Shown piece by piece: positions 52,661-61,047 of a DNA stretch of 64,000 nucleotides. This DNA comes from Paracoccaceae bacterium (GTDB lineage Bacteria > Pseudomonadota > Alphaproteobacteria > Rhodobacterales > Rhodobacteraceae), in the NCBI GenBank assembly GCA_018222585.1, contig JAAFAB010000003.1, forward strand, positions 623,781 through 687,780. Direction: 5' to 3'. The stretch's first letter is position 1. Every line of letters begins with the position of its first letter. A model generated the notes under the pieces. The model was not told where the DNA came from. It saw only the letters and a list, made by a program, of their open reading frames with translations, and did no database searches. The position numbers were made by a program, and so were the translations under genes.

Positions 52661-53795
52661 ACCCCGCCAGCCCCTCGTGCCGACCCGTCTTGTAAGGCGC
52701 CCAGTCGGTGATCTCGGGGTAGTACATCCTGCGCCAGTTGCGCACACGCGGGTTCATCCGGCGGCGCCAGAGCGGCGGGATCATCGCCATGATGGTCATC
52801 GCCGGATAGCCGAAGGGCAGTTGCGGTGCCTCGCCGTTGCCATAGGTCTGCAGCAGCGGGAAGCGGCGGTCGGGCCTGGTGTGGTGGTCCGAGTGGCGCT
52901 GCAGGTTGATCAGCAGCCAGTTGGTCGCCGTATGGGCGGCATTCCAGCTGTGGTGCGGCTTCACATGCTCGAACCTGCCGTTGCCGAGGTACTTTCGTGT
53001 CAGCCCGTAGTGCTCGACGTAATTGGTCAGCTCCAGCATCCAGACGGCGACGAGGGCCTGGTAGAGGAACAGCAGCAGCCCCGGCAGCCCGCCGAGGATC
53101 AACGCCAGCAACAGCATCCCGCCCTGCAGGGCAGCGTAGCGCCAGAAGGGGTTGCGCGGGTCGGTGGCAGGCAGGCCCTTTCGCGTCAGCTTCGCCACCT
53201 CGGCGTCCCAGGCCGAACGCGGACAGTCGCGCAGCACGCGCCAGAAGAAATGCGGGAAGCTCTCGTTGTAGCGGGCGGTGACGGCGTCCTTCGGCGTGCC
53301 GACCGCGACATGATGTACCAGCAGATGCTCGCTGCGGAAATGGCAGTAGAGCGCCATGGACAGCAGGATATCGCCCAGCCAGCGTTCCTGGTGGTTCTTC
53401 TGGTGCATCAGCTCATGGGCGTAGACGATGCCGATGGCGCCGGTCATGGCGCCGACACCGTAGAACAGGGTGATGACCTCGAGCAGGCCCAGGGTGTCGG
53501 TATGGGTGGTGTACCAGATCACCCAGAACAGGGTGAGGAACTGCACCGGCGCCCAGATCAGGGTGACGGCGCGATACCAGAACAGCTCGGCCTCATCGGT
53601 CTGGGGATCGGCGTTTGCGGTGTTCAGACCCAGCAGCCTGTCCAGCACCGAGAACAGGCCGAAGCCGTAGAGCGGCACCAGCAGCACGGTCCAGCCGCCC
53701 ACCGTGCCCCCGATGACGATCAGCGGCACCATCAGCAGCGACAGCCAGAAGGGCGCGGCGCGGGTGAAGCGGTTCAGATCGGCGGTGTCGGACAT
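52659..53795 (-). CDS. alkB: Alkane 1-monooxygenase, AlkB-type membrane diiron hydroxylase
   Basis: A 378-residue integral membrane monooxygenase that adds oxygen to the terminal carbon of alkanes. The histidine clusters of the diiron site are HELMHQKNH (127-135), EHLLVHHVAVGTP (156-168) and LQRHSDHHTRPDR (298-310), with NYVEHYGL (258-265) as the AlkB-specific box. Six hydrophobic helices surround them. AAGGG precedes the ATG at 53795; ATGs at 53798 and 53819 are alternatives. No rubredoxin or rubredoxin reductase gene is adjacent. It follows mutY on the same strand. The enzyme is unrelated to the DNA dealkylase also called AlkB. Confidence 0.93.
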   Translation of the reverse strand: MSDTADLNRFTRAAPFWLSLLMVPLIVIGGTVGGWTVLLVPLYGFGLFSVLDRLLGLNTANADPQTDEAELFWYRAVTLIWAPVQFLTLFWVIWYTTHTDTLGLLEVITLFYGVGAMTGAIGIVYAHELMHQKNHQERWLGDILLSMALYCHFRSEHLLVHHVAVGTPKDAVTARYNESFPHFFWRVLRDCPRSAWDAEVAKLTRKGLPATDPRNPFWRYAALQGGMLLLALILGGLPGLLLFLYQALVAVWMLELTNYVEHYGLTRKYLGNGRFEHVKPHHSWNAAHTATNWLLINLQRHSDHHTRPDRRFPLLQTYGNGEAPQLPFGYPAMTIMAMIPPLWRRRMNPRVRNWRRMYYPEITDWAPYKTGRHEGLAG

Positions 53796-53822
53796 CATCG
53801 GCCCTTCCCTGCGGGACATGCG

Positions 53823-54887
53823 TTAGTCGATTTCTACGAACTGGCCGCGCGCCAGGTCAAATGCCTTCCGCATCACCGTCGGCAGATCCGAGGGGCGAAA
53901 GGTCGCGGCGGGCAGGAATGCGCCGCGTTCGGGATTGGCGCCCATGGGCAGGCGGGCCACGCGGATCGCCAGGCGCAGATGGAAATGGGTGAAGGTATGG
54001 CGGGCCTCTTCGCCCAGATCCTGCCAGTCCGCCGCGACGGGCGGGGTATGCGCGGGCAGCGCCTCGGCCCAGTCCGAGCCGGGCCAGCCCAGCATCCCGC
54101 CCAGCAGACCCTTGTCGGGGCGGGTTTCCAGCAGCCAGGCGCCGTCATCGCGTCGTGCCACGTAGGCCACGCCGAGGCGTATCGGCTTGGGCTTCTTCGG
54201 GGTCTTCTTCGGCAGCTCGGGCGCGGTGCCGGCGGCGCGGGCGGCGCAGGGCCCGCGCCAGGGGCAGATGCCGCAGGCCGGGTTGCGCGGGGTGCAGATC
54301 GTCGCGCCAAGATCCATGACCGCCTGGGCGTAGTCTCCCGGGCGCTCGGCGGGGGTCAGCACGGCGGCGCGCGCGGTCAGCTCGGGCTTGGCGGCGGGCA
54401 GGGGGGTGTGGATGTCGTGCAGGCGTGCCATGACCCGCTCGACGTTGCCATCCACCACCACCTCGGGCCGGTCGAAGGCGATCGAGGCGATGGCGGCGGC
54501 GGTGTAGGGCCCGACGCCGGGCAGCTTCAGCAGCCCCTCGCGGGTGTCGGGGAACTGCCCGCCGTGGTCACTGACCACCACCCGGGCGCATTTCAGCAGG
54601 TTGCGGGCGCGGGCATAGTAGCCAAGGCCGGCCCATTCGCCCATGACGCGGGCGTCCTCCTCGGCGGCGAGGGCCCCGACCGTGGGCCAGAGGGTCGTGA
54701 ATCGGGTGAAGTAGTCGCGCACGGCGGCCACGGTGGTCTGTTGCAGCATCACCTCGGACAGCCAGACGTGATAGGGATCGGGCCGCTGGCCCGCGGCCCG
54801 CTCGGCCGGGCCGGTCCGCCAGGGCATTGCGCGCGCGTGCCGGTCGTACCAGGAGAGCAGATCTGCCGCTTGCGCCGTTTCACGCAT
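53823..54887 (-). CDS. mutY: A/G-specific adenine glycosylase
   Basis: A 354-residue base-excision repair enzyme removing A opposite 8-oxoG. The HhH-GPD core has VWLSEVMLQQT (catalytic Glu45), LPGVGPYTA and VVVDGNVERV (Asp146). The [4Fe-4S] loop is C198-x6-C205-x2-C208-x5-C214 (CTPRNPACGICPWRGPC). The C-terminal NUDIX-like domain (RPDKGLLGGMLGWPGSDW) recognises 8-oxoG. It diverges from the DUF721 gene, and the alkB gene starts only 27 bases after its stop. Confidence 0.96.
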   Translation of the reverse strand: MRETAQAADLLSWYDRHARAMPWRTGPAERAAGQRPDPYHVWLSEVMLQQTTVAAVRDYFTRFTTLWPTVGALAAEEDARVMGEWAGLGYYARARNLLKCARVVVSDHGGQFPDTREGLLKLPGVGPYTAAAIASIAFDRPEVVVDGNVERVMARLHDIHTPLPAAKPELTARAAVLTPAERPGDYAQAVMDLGATICTPRNPACGICPWRGPCAARAAGTAPELPKKTPKKPKPIRLGVAYVARRDDGAWLLETRPDKGLLGGMLGWPGSDWAEALPAHTPPVAADWQDLGEEARHTFTHFHLRLAIRVARLPMGANPERGAFLPAATFRPSDLPTVMRKAFDLARGQFVEID

Positions 54888-55003
54888 TCTTTATGCCTCG
54901 TCACGATGGGGTCGCCGCCTTTGGGCTGGCGTGCCTTGCTCGGGTGACTAGAATAGTGCCGCAGGACAGGTTGCAACCCTTCGGCCCCTGAAAGGCCCTC
55001 ACC

Positions 55004-55516
55004 ATGGCGCGACGCGCGACATCCACCTACGGCTTCAAGCGGACCTATGGCCTGCTGGAAACCCGCATCCGCAAGGCGGGTGAGGCGCGTGGCTTCGCGG
55101 TGTCGCGGCTGCTGACCCATTGGGACGAGGTGGCCGGCGCCGATATCGCCGCCATGGCCCGCCCGGTCGAAGTCAAGTACGGGCGCAGCGGCAACATGGG
55201 GGCGACCCTGGTGCTGCTGACCACCGGCGCCCACGCCCCGGTGCTGGAGATGGAGAAGGAACGGATCCGCGCCAAGGTGAATGCCGTCTACGGTTACAAC
55301 GCCATCGCAAAGGTGCGGATCACCCAGACCGCGCCGACCGGTTTCTCGGATGGCCAGGTGGCCTTTCAGCGCAAGCCCCAGCCCAAGCCCGCCGAGGCGC
55401 CGGACCCGCAGACGCAGGCCAGGGCCCGCGACGCCGCGACCGGTATCCAGGACGGCGGGCTGCGCGACGCGCTGGAACGCCTCGGCCAGAACATCATGAA
55501 GACATCACGGACATAG
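55004..55516 (+). CDS. DUF721/DciA-like protein
   Basis: A 170-residue protein with the DUF721 N-terminal domain (RLLTHWDEVAGADIAAMARPVEVKYGRSGNMGATLVLLTTGAHAPVLEMEKERIRAKVNAVYGYNAIAKVRITQT, about residues 35-108). The C-terminal 60 residues are proline- and charge-rich. DciA proteins load replicative helicases in other bacteria; whether this one does is unproven. It heads a two-gene unit with the DsbA-like gene, in the mutY-DUF721-dsbA order often seen in alphaproteobacteria. Confidence 0.85.
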   Translation: MARRATSTYGFKRTYGLLETRIRKAGEARGFAVSRLLTHWDEVAGADIAAMARPVEVKYGRSGNMGATLVLLTTGAHAPVLEMEKERIRAKVNAVYGYNAIAKVRITQTAPTGFSDGQVAFQRKPQPKPAEAPDPQTQARARDAATGIQDGGLRDALERLGQNIMKTSRT

Positions 55517-55533
55517 GAAAGGACAGGACCCAA

Positions 55534-56202
55534 ATGGATCGCAGGTTCCTCATCGGAGGCGGCGCGGCCGTCGTCATCGCGGCCGCAGGCGGCGGGTACT
55601 GGTACATGAACACCCAGCAGACCCCTGTCGCGCCGGCGGAGGGCGCCGCCGCGGCGGGCGAGATCGACACCTCCTCGGTGGTCGAGATGACCCTGGGTGC
55701 CGAGGATGCGCCGGTGACCCTGGTGGAATACGCCTCGTTCACCTGTCCCCATTGCGCCGACTTCCACGAGCGCGTCTGGGACCGGCTGAAGGCCGAGTAC
55801 ATCGACACCGGCAAGGTGCGGTTCATCTACCGGGATGTGTATTTCGATCGCTACGGGCTCTGGGCGGCGATGCTGGCGCGCTGCGCCGGTCCCGACAAGT
55901 TCTTCGGCCTCGCGGCGATGTACTACGAACAGCAGAACACCTGGCTGCGCGGTGCCAACTCGGAGGCGCAGATCGCCGACAACCTGCGCAAGATCAACCG
56001 TGTCGCGGGCATGGACGACGAGACCATGGAAGCCTGCCTGAACGACGTCGAGACCGCACGGACCCTGACCGCCTGGTATCAGGAAAACGCCACCGCCGAT
56101 GACGTGACCGGCACGCCGACGCTGCTGATCGACGGCGAGAAGCACTCGAACATGACCTGGCCCGACCTGAAGGAGATCCTCGACGCCAAGCTGGCGGGCT
56201 GA
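55534..56202 (+). CDS. DsbA-family thiol-disulfide protein
   Basis: A 222-residue exported or membrane-anchored thioredoxin-fold protein. An N-terminal signal/anchor (RRFLIGGGAAVVIAAAGGGYW; the double Arg suggests Tat) is followed by a linker and the DsbA domain. The active site is TCPHC (Cys71-Cys74), with cis-Pro in GTPTLLIDG. It likely forms or isomerises disulfides in periplasmic proteins. The ATG at 55534 follows AGGAAAGGACAGG. A strong terminator lies 24 bases after its stop. Confidence 0.92.
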   Translation: MDRRFLIGGGAAVVIAAAGGGYWYMNTQQTPVAPAEGAAAAGEIDTSSVVEMTLGAEDAPVTLVEYASFTCPHCADFHERVWDRLKAEYIDTGKVRFIYRDVYFDRYGLWAAMLARCAGPDKFFGLAAMYYEQQNTWLRGANSEAQIADNLRKINRVAGMDDETMEACLNDVETARTLTAWYQENATADDVTGTPTLLIDGEKHSNMTWPDLKEILDAKLAG

Positions 56203-56225
56203 GGGCTTCGGGCGACTGCTCCCGG

Positions 56226-56255
56226 CACTCTCGCGGGCAACCGCGAGGGTGTTTT
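56226..56255 (+). terminator. Rho-independent terminator after the DsbA-like gene
   Basis: CACTCTCGCGG, the tetraloop GCAA and CCGCGAGGGTG form an 11-pair stem (one G-T) ending in TTTT. It terminates the DUF721-dsbA unit. Confidence 0.85.
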
Positions 56256-56280
56256 CATGTCCGAGGGGCAGCCGGGCAAG

Positions 56281-56481
56281 TCAGTTCCAGCCCGGATCGT
56301 CGCGCCTGACCTTGTAGGTATTCCAGAGGCCGCCGGGCACGCCGAGCAGCAGGCCGATCACCGCTGCGAGCGCGAAGGGCTGCCAGCCGATCCAGCCCGC
56401 CGCGAGGAAGGCCGTGAGGACCGCCCCGGCGATGCACATCGCCCAGAGCGGAATGAAAAGCAGTCGCCATCCGTATTTCAT
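56281..56481 (-). CDS. Small two-helix membrane protein
   Basis: A 66-residue protein with two hydrophobic helices (about residues 5-27 and 33-50) and the hydrophilic C-terminal tail NTYKVRRDDPGWN. AAGGAG lies 8 bases before the ATG at 56481, a strong site. It is convergent to the DsbA-like gene across the terminator. I do not recognise the family; the cytoplasmic tail and helices suggest a membrane-associated accessory protein. Confidence 0.65.
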   Translation of the reverse strand: MKYGWRLLFIPLWAMCIAGAVLTAFLAAGWIGWQPFALAAVIGLLLGVPGGLWNTYKVRRDDPGWN

Positions 56482-56604
56482 CAGTTCGCTCCTTTTCCTG
56501 CAGGGGATCAACGAAACCCTGCGGAGCGAAGTTCCCGCCTGTCGCCCTGCGCGGGGGTCTGCGGTCTCGGGGTCGGGCGAGCCCGCGCAGGGCCCGCCCC
56601 ACGC

Positions 56605-57627
56605 TCAGAGCTTCACCACCTGCTTGCCGGTATTGCCGCCCTTCAGCATCGAGAAGAAGGCGGCGGGCATGTTCTCCAGCCCCTCGGTGACGTCTTCGAG
56701 ATAGGCAATCTTGCCCTCCTTCACCAGCGGGGTGACCTCGGTGGCGAACTCCCTGAAGCGGGCGACGTGATCGGTCTGCAGCAGGCCCTGGATCGTCAGC
56801 CGCTTGACCAGCGCCATGCGCCAGAGCTTTTGCAGCGGCATGGTGCCGGTTTCGTCCTTCTCGCCCGAGTACCAGGCGATCATGCCGCAGACGATGATCC
56901 GGCCATGCAGGTTCATCAGCGGCAGCACGCCGCCCAGCACCGGGCCGCCGACGTTCTCGAAATAGATGTCGATGCCGTCGGGGCAGACCGCCGCCAGCGC
57001 CTCGCGCATCTCCTTGGCGGAGCGATGCGCGCGGTGATCGACGGCGGCGTCGAAGCCGAAACGGTCGGTCAGCAGGGCGCATTTCTCGGCGCCCCCCGCG
57101 ATGCCGACCGTCCGCAGCCCCTTGCGCTTGGCCAACTGCCCGACCATCGAGCCCACGGGGCCGGTGGCGGCGGCGACGGCCAGGGTCTCGCCCTCCGTCA
57201 TGCGGGCATAGGCGTCGAGCCCCGACCAGGCGGTGAAGCCGGGCATCCCCAGCACCCCGAGCGAGGTCGAGGGCGGCAGCGAGGGATCCAGCTTGCGGCA
57301 CTCGCCGGCCGGCGCGACGCCATGGCTGGCCCAGCCGAACATGCCGAAGGCCAGGTCGCCCTCGCTGAACTTGTCCGAGCGCGAGGCGATGACCACCCCC
57401 GCCGCGCCGCCGCCCATGGTCTTGTCCAGCTCCTGCGGGGCGGTGTAGCTGGCCACGTCGTCCATGCGGCCGCGCATGTACGGGTCCAGCGAGAGGTGGC
57501 TGACGGCCACCAGGATCTCGCCCTCGCCCGGCTCGGGCAGGGGCACCTCTTCCAGCCGGAAGTCGTCGGCCACCGGGAACCCTTCGGGGCGCCGTGCCAG
57601 CACCCAGCGTTTCATCGTGTCTGTCAT
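56605..57627 (-). CDS. NADP-dependent medium-chain oxidoreductase (CurA/leukotriene B4 dehydrogenase-like)
   Basis: A 340-residue zinc-independent MDR enzyme. LSLDPYMRGRMDDVASYTAPQELDKTMGGGAAGVV is the family hallmark near the N-terminus. The cofactor loop is AAATGPVGSMVGQLAKRKG (A-A-x-GxVG), and DIYFENVGGPVLGGVLPLMNLHGRI follows. It probably reduces the double bond of an alpha,beta-unsaturated ketone or aldehyde with NADPH. GGGAGGA lies 7 bases before the ATG at 57627. It stands alone, diverging from smpB. Confidence 0.92.
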   Translation of the reverse strand: MTDTMKRWVLARRPEGFPVADDFRLEEVPLPEPGEGEILVAVSHLSLDPYMRGRMDDVASYTAPQELDKTMGGGAAGVVIASRSDKFSEGDLAFGMFGWASHGVAPAGECRKLDPSLPPSTSLGVLGMPGFTAWSGLDAYARMTEGETLAVAAATGPVGSMVGQLAKRKGLRTVGIAGGAEKCALLTDRFGFDAAVDHRAHRSAKEMREALAAVCPDGIDIYFENVGGPVLGGVLPLMNLHGRIIVCGMIAWYSGEKDETGTMPLQKLWRMALVKRLTIQGLLQTDHVARFREFATEVTPLVKEGKIAYLEDVTEGLENMPAAFFSMLKGGNTGKQVVKL

Positions 57628-57728
57628 CTTGAAATCCTCCCTTGCGGCCACAGGTTAGGCCCTTCCGGTTCAGGGGCAAGCGGCATCGGTGGACAGCCAC
57701 CGCCGGAAGGGATTAAAGAGGCGCGATC

Positions 57729-58202
57729 ATGGCCAAGAAACCAGAAAACCCGAATTACAAGGTGGTGGCAGAGAACCGCCGGGCGCGCTTCGACTACGCG
57801 ATCGAAGAGGATATCGAATGCGGTGTCCAGCTGCACGGCTCCGAGGTGAAGTCACTGCGCACCGGCCAGTCCAACGTCGCCGAAAGCTACGCGGCGGTCG
57901 AGGACGGGGAACTCTGGCTGGTCAATTCCTACATCGCCCCCTACGAGCGCGCGATGTTCAGCCATGAGCCGCGCCGACGCCGCAAGCTGCTGGTTTCCAA
58001 GAAGGAACTGGCGGATCTGTGGAACGCGACGCAGCGCAAGGGGATGACCCTGGTGCCGCTGGTGATGTACTTCAACCACCGTGGCATCGCCAAGATCAAG
58101 CTGGGCATCGCCAAGGGCAAGAAGAACCACGACAAGCGCGCCACCGAGGCCAAGCGGGACTGGAACCGGCAGAAGCAGCGGCTGCTGAAGGAGCAGGGCT
58201 AG
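57729..58202 (+). CDS. smpB: SsrA-binding protein SmpB
   Basis: A 157-residue RNA-binding protein that carries tmRNA to stalled ribosomes. [44 protein letters not shown] is the OB-fold core, [12 protein letters not shown] and [42 protein letters not shown] are later blocks. The last is the basic C-terminal tail that enters the mRNA channel. Its tmRNA gene is not in the window. Confidence 0.97.
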   Translation: MAKKPENPNYKVVAENRRARFDYAIEEDIECGVQLHGSEVKSLRTGQSNVAESYAAVEDGELWLVNSYIAPYERAMFSHEPRRRRKLLVSKKELADLWNATQRKGMTLVPLVMYFNHRGIAKIKLGIAKGKKNHDKRATEAKRDWNRQKQRLLKEQG

Positions 58203-58280
58203 GGCCTCTCGGGGCTTTTCCTTGCGCTTGCCGGGCTGGAAGGCTAGGGAATCGGCGATTTTCTACGGAAAGGCGACCCC

Positions 58281-59138
58281 ATGCAGGACGATCCGCGGGT
58301 ACTGGTCTCGACCGACTGGCTGGCAGAACATCTCAAGGACCCCGACCTGAGGATTCTTGACGCAAGCTGGTACCTGCCCGCCATGGGTCGCGATGCGAAG
58401 CGCGAATACGACGAGGCGCATATCCCCGGCGCTCGGTTCTTCGACATCGACGAGATTTCCGACCAGCGCTCCGACCTGCCCCACATGGCGCCGACGGTCG
58501 AGAAGTTCATGTCGCGCCTGCGCGCCATGGGTGTCGGCGACGGCCACCAGGTCGTGATCTACGACGGCGGTGGGATCTTTTCCGCCGCGCGGGTCTGGTG
58601 GACCTTCCGCCTGATGGGCCAGTTCGACGTGGCCGTGCTGGACGGTGGCCTGCCGAAGTGGATCAAGGAGGGGCGCCCGGTCGAGGATCTCGACCCGGTG
58701 ATCCGCGACCGCCACATGACCGTGCGTCGCCAGAACCAGATGGTGAAGGACGTGACCCAGGTCAGCGCCGCCGCCAAGCTGGGCGACTACGAGATCGTCG
58801 ATGCCCGCCCCGCCGACCGTTTCACCGGCGCCACGCCCGAGCCGCGCGCCGGGCTGCGCTCGGGTCATATCCCGGGATCGAAGAACGTGCCCTTCGGTGA
58901 CCTGCTGGTGAAGGGCCAGACCCTGAAAAGCCCCGACGAGATCCGCAAGGTCTTCGAGGGCGCCGGGGTCGACCTGTCAAAGCCGGTCATCGCCTCCTGC
59001 GGATCGGGCGTCACCGCCTGCATCCTGGCGCTGGCGCTGGAGCGCATGGGCAAGACCGACCACGCGATTTACGACGGCTCCTGGGCCGAGTGGGGCGCCT
59101 TCCCCACCCTGCCCGTGGCCAAGGGCCCCCTGAAATAA
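58281..59138 (+). CDS. sseA: 3-mercaptopyruvate sulfurtransferase
   Basis: A 285-residue tandem rhodanese protein. The inactive first domain has LRILDASWYLP and VVIYDGGGIFSAARVWWTFRLMG. The second has VDARPADRFTGATPEPRAGLRSGHIPGSKNVPF and the catalytic CGSGVTAC (Cys240). CGSGVTA is the loop of mercaptopyruvate sulfurtransferases, whereas thiosulfate enzymes have CRKGVTA. It moves sulfur from 3-mercaptopyruvate to thiols or to persulfide. The aminotransferase gene follows 28 bases later. Confidence 0.93.
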   Translation: MQDDPRVLVSTDWLAEHLKDPDLRILDASWYLPAMGRDAKREYDEAHIPGARFFDIDEISDQRSDLPHMAPTVEKFMSRLRAMGVGDGHQVVIYDGGGIFSAARVWWTFRLMGQFDVAVLDGGLPKWIKEGRPVEDLDPVIRDRHMTVRRQNQMVKDVTQVSAAAKLGDYEIVDARPADRFTGATPEPRAGLRSGHIPGSKNVPFGDLLVKGQTLKSPDEIRKVFEGAGVDLSKPVIASCGSGVTACILALALERMGKTDHAIYDGSWAEWGAFPTLPVAKGPLK

Positions 59139-59166
59139 GACCCTGGCACCAAGGGAAAGTGAGAGA

Positions 59167-60351
59167 ATGTTCGAGAACCTCAAGGAACAACCCGCCGACA
59201 AGATCCTTCAGCTGATGGAGTTCTACAAGGCCGACCCCCGGGACGAGAAGATCGACCTGGGCGTGGGTGTCTACAAGAACGCCGAAGGGGTCACCCCGGT
59301 CATGCGCGCCGTGAAGGCGGCCGAGAAGCTGATCTGGGAAGAGCAGTCGACCAAGTCCTACACCGGCCTGGCCGGTGATCCGGCCTTCGCCGACGGCATG
59401 GTCTCGCTGGTGCTGGCCGACGCGGTCGAGCGTGGCCAGGTGGCCGCCGTGGCGACCCCCGGCGGCACCGGCGCCGTGCGCCAGGGCTTCGAGATGATCC
59501 GCCTTGCCAATCCCGAGGCACGGATCTTCGTCAGCGATCCGACCTGGCCCAACCACCTGTCGATCCTGAAGTTCATGGACATGCCGGTGGTCACCTACCG
59601 CTATTTCGACAGCGAGACCGGGGCAGTGAACTTCGACGGCATGATGGAAGATCTGAAGCAGCTGAAGGCCGGCGATGTCGTGCTTCTGCACGGCTGCTGC
59701 CACAACCCGACCGGCGCCAACCTGAACCTGGTGCAGTGGAAAGAGGTCGTGGCCCGCCTGAACGAGGCCGGCGCCATGCCGATGATCGACATCGCCTACC
59801 AGGGCTTCGGCGACGGGCTGGACGAGGATGCGGCGGGCACCCGCCTGGTGGCCTCCTCGGTGCCGGAGTGCCTGATCGCGGCCTCCTGCTCGAAGAACTT
59901 CGGCATCTACCGCGAGCGCACCGGCCTGCTGATGGCGGTCTCTGCCGATGCGGCAAAGACCAAGGTGGCGCAGGGCACGCTGAACTTCCTCAACCGTCAG
60001 AACTACTCGTTCCCGCCGGATCACGGTGCCCGAGTCGTGGCGACGATCCTCAACGACCCCGCCCTGCGGGCCGACTGGGCCGCCGAGCTGGAAGAGGTGC
60101 GCCTGGGGATGCTGGAGCTGCGCAAGCAGCTGGCCGGCGAGTTGCAGCGCCTGACCAACTCGGACCGTTTCGCCTTCCTGGCCGAACACCGCGGCATGTT
60201 CTCGCGCCTCGGCACCACGCCCGAGCTGGTCGAGAAGATGCGCGCCGACAGCGGTATCTACATGGTCGGCGATTCGCGGATGAACATTGCGGGGCTGAAC
60301 ACCCAGACCGTGCCGGTGCTGGCCAGGGCCATCGTCGACGCGGGCGTCTGA
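59167..60351 (+). CDS. Aspartate/aromatic amino acid aminotransferase (class I, subgroup Ia-gamma)
   Basis: A 394-residue PLP enzyme of the AspC/TyrB type. IDLGVGVYKNAEGVTPVMRAVKAAE opens the chain, LHGCCHNPTGAN holds the PLP-ring Asn180, DIAYQGFGDGLDEDA follows, and SCSKNFGIYRERTG carries the PLP Lys243. It transaminates aspartate, aromatic amino acids and probably cysteine. GGGAAAGTGAGAGA lies before the ATG. The 28-base spacing after the sulfurtransferase gene suggests one transcript. Confidence 0.93.
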   Translation: MFENLKEQPADKILQLMEFYKADPRDEKIDLGVGVYKNAEGVTPVMRAVKAAEKLIWEEQSTKSYTGLAGDPAFADGMVSLVLADAVERGQVAAVATPGGTGAVRQGFEMIRLANPEARIFVSDPTWPNHLSILKFMDMPVVTYRYFDSETGAVNFDGMMEDLKQLKAGDVVLLHGCCHNPTGANLNLVQWKEVVARLNEAGAMPMIDIAYQGFGDGLDEDAAGTRLVASSVPECLIAASCSKNFGIYRERTGLLMAVSADAAKTKVAQGTLNFLNRQNYSFPPDHGARVVATILNDPALRADWAAELEEVRLGMLELRKQLAGELQRLTNSDRFAFLAEHRGMFSRLGTTPELVEKMRADSGIYMVGDSRMNIAGLNTQTVPVLARAIVDAGV

Positions 60352-60358
60352 TCTCTGC

Positions 60359-60385
60359 AGGGTTCCACAGCCTCTGTGGAGCCCT
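60359..60385 (+). terminator. Strong hairpin after the aminotransferase gene
   Basis: AGGGTTCCACAG, CCT and CTGTGGAGCCCT form a 12-pair stem (one G-T) starting 8 bases after the stop. No T-run follows, so it may stop polymerase with help or protect the mRNA end. Confidence 0.5.
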
Positions 60386-60447
60386 GACGCTTGACCGGCG
60401 CGCCCGGCTGGCCGACCATCCCCGCAACCAGCGGAGGAGAGGACGCC

Positions 60448-61047
60448 ATGCGGAAACTACAGGTGCAGGGGGTGCATCACATCACCCTCACCGGCGCCGA
60501 CCGGCAGACCAGCATCGACTTCTGGGAGGGCGTGCTGGGAATGCCCTTCGTCTTCGATCAGCCCAACCTCGATGATCCGAACCAGGGGCATCTCTACTTC
60601 GATCCCGGTGACGGGCGGCTGATCACCATCTTCACCAACGAAGAGCGCAAGCGCGTCCATGACCGCACGCCGATGGATCCCGGCTGCGTGCATCACCTGG
60701 CCTTCAACGTTTCTGCCGCCACCTTCGCCCAGGCCGTCAGGCGGCTGGACGAGCGCGGTATCCACCACTCGGGCGTCAAGGACCGGGGCTTCATGGATTC
60801 GATCTACTTCAAGGACCCCCTCGGCCTGCTGATCGAGCTGGCCAGCTACAAGTTCTTCCCGCCCGAGGGCTCGACCCATGCCGAGGTGCTGCTGGAAGCC
60901 CACAGGATCCGGATCGACCGCGGCGATTACAACATCGCCGAAGAGCACCTGGCCGATGCCATCGAACGTATCGTGGAACGCCGCACCGGAACCCTGTCCG
61001 ACAGCCGGGCGCCGGCGGACCCTTACAGCGGACAGTCCGGGGGCTGA
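60448..61047 (+). CDS. VOC (glyoxalase/dioxygenase-fold) family protein
   Basis: A 199-residue metal-binding VOC protein. The N-terminal module has QGVHHITLTGADRQTSIDFWEGVLGMPFVFDQ, whose His is the first metal ligand. HLYFDPGDGRLITIFTNEER follows, and the second module has VHHLAFNVSAATFAQAVRRLDERGIHHSGVKDRGF and SIYFKDPLGLLIELASY with the Glu ligand. A C-terminal extension (about 65 residues, HAEVLLEAHRIRIDRGDYNIAEEHLADAIERIVERR) is unusual. It could be a lyase, isomerase or ring-cleaving dioxygenase. GGAGGAGAGG precedes the ATG. Confidence 0.87.
   Translation: MRKLQVQGVHHITLTGADRQTSIDFWEGVLGMPFVFDQPNLDDPNQGHLYFDPGDGRLITIFTNEERKRVHDRTPMDPGCVHHLAFNVSAATFAQAVRRLDERGIHHSGVKDRGFMDSIYFKDPLGLLIELASYKFFPPEGSTHAEVLLEAHRIRIDRGDYNIAEEHLADAIERIVERRTGTLSDSRAPADPYSGQSGG

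Noticed and set aside
52677-54947. A 756-residue open frame on the plus strand
   Set aside because: It is antisense to alkB and mutY, both with complete catalytic motifs.
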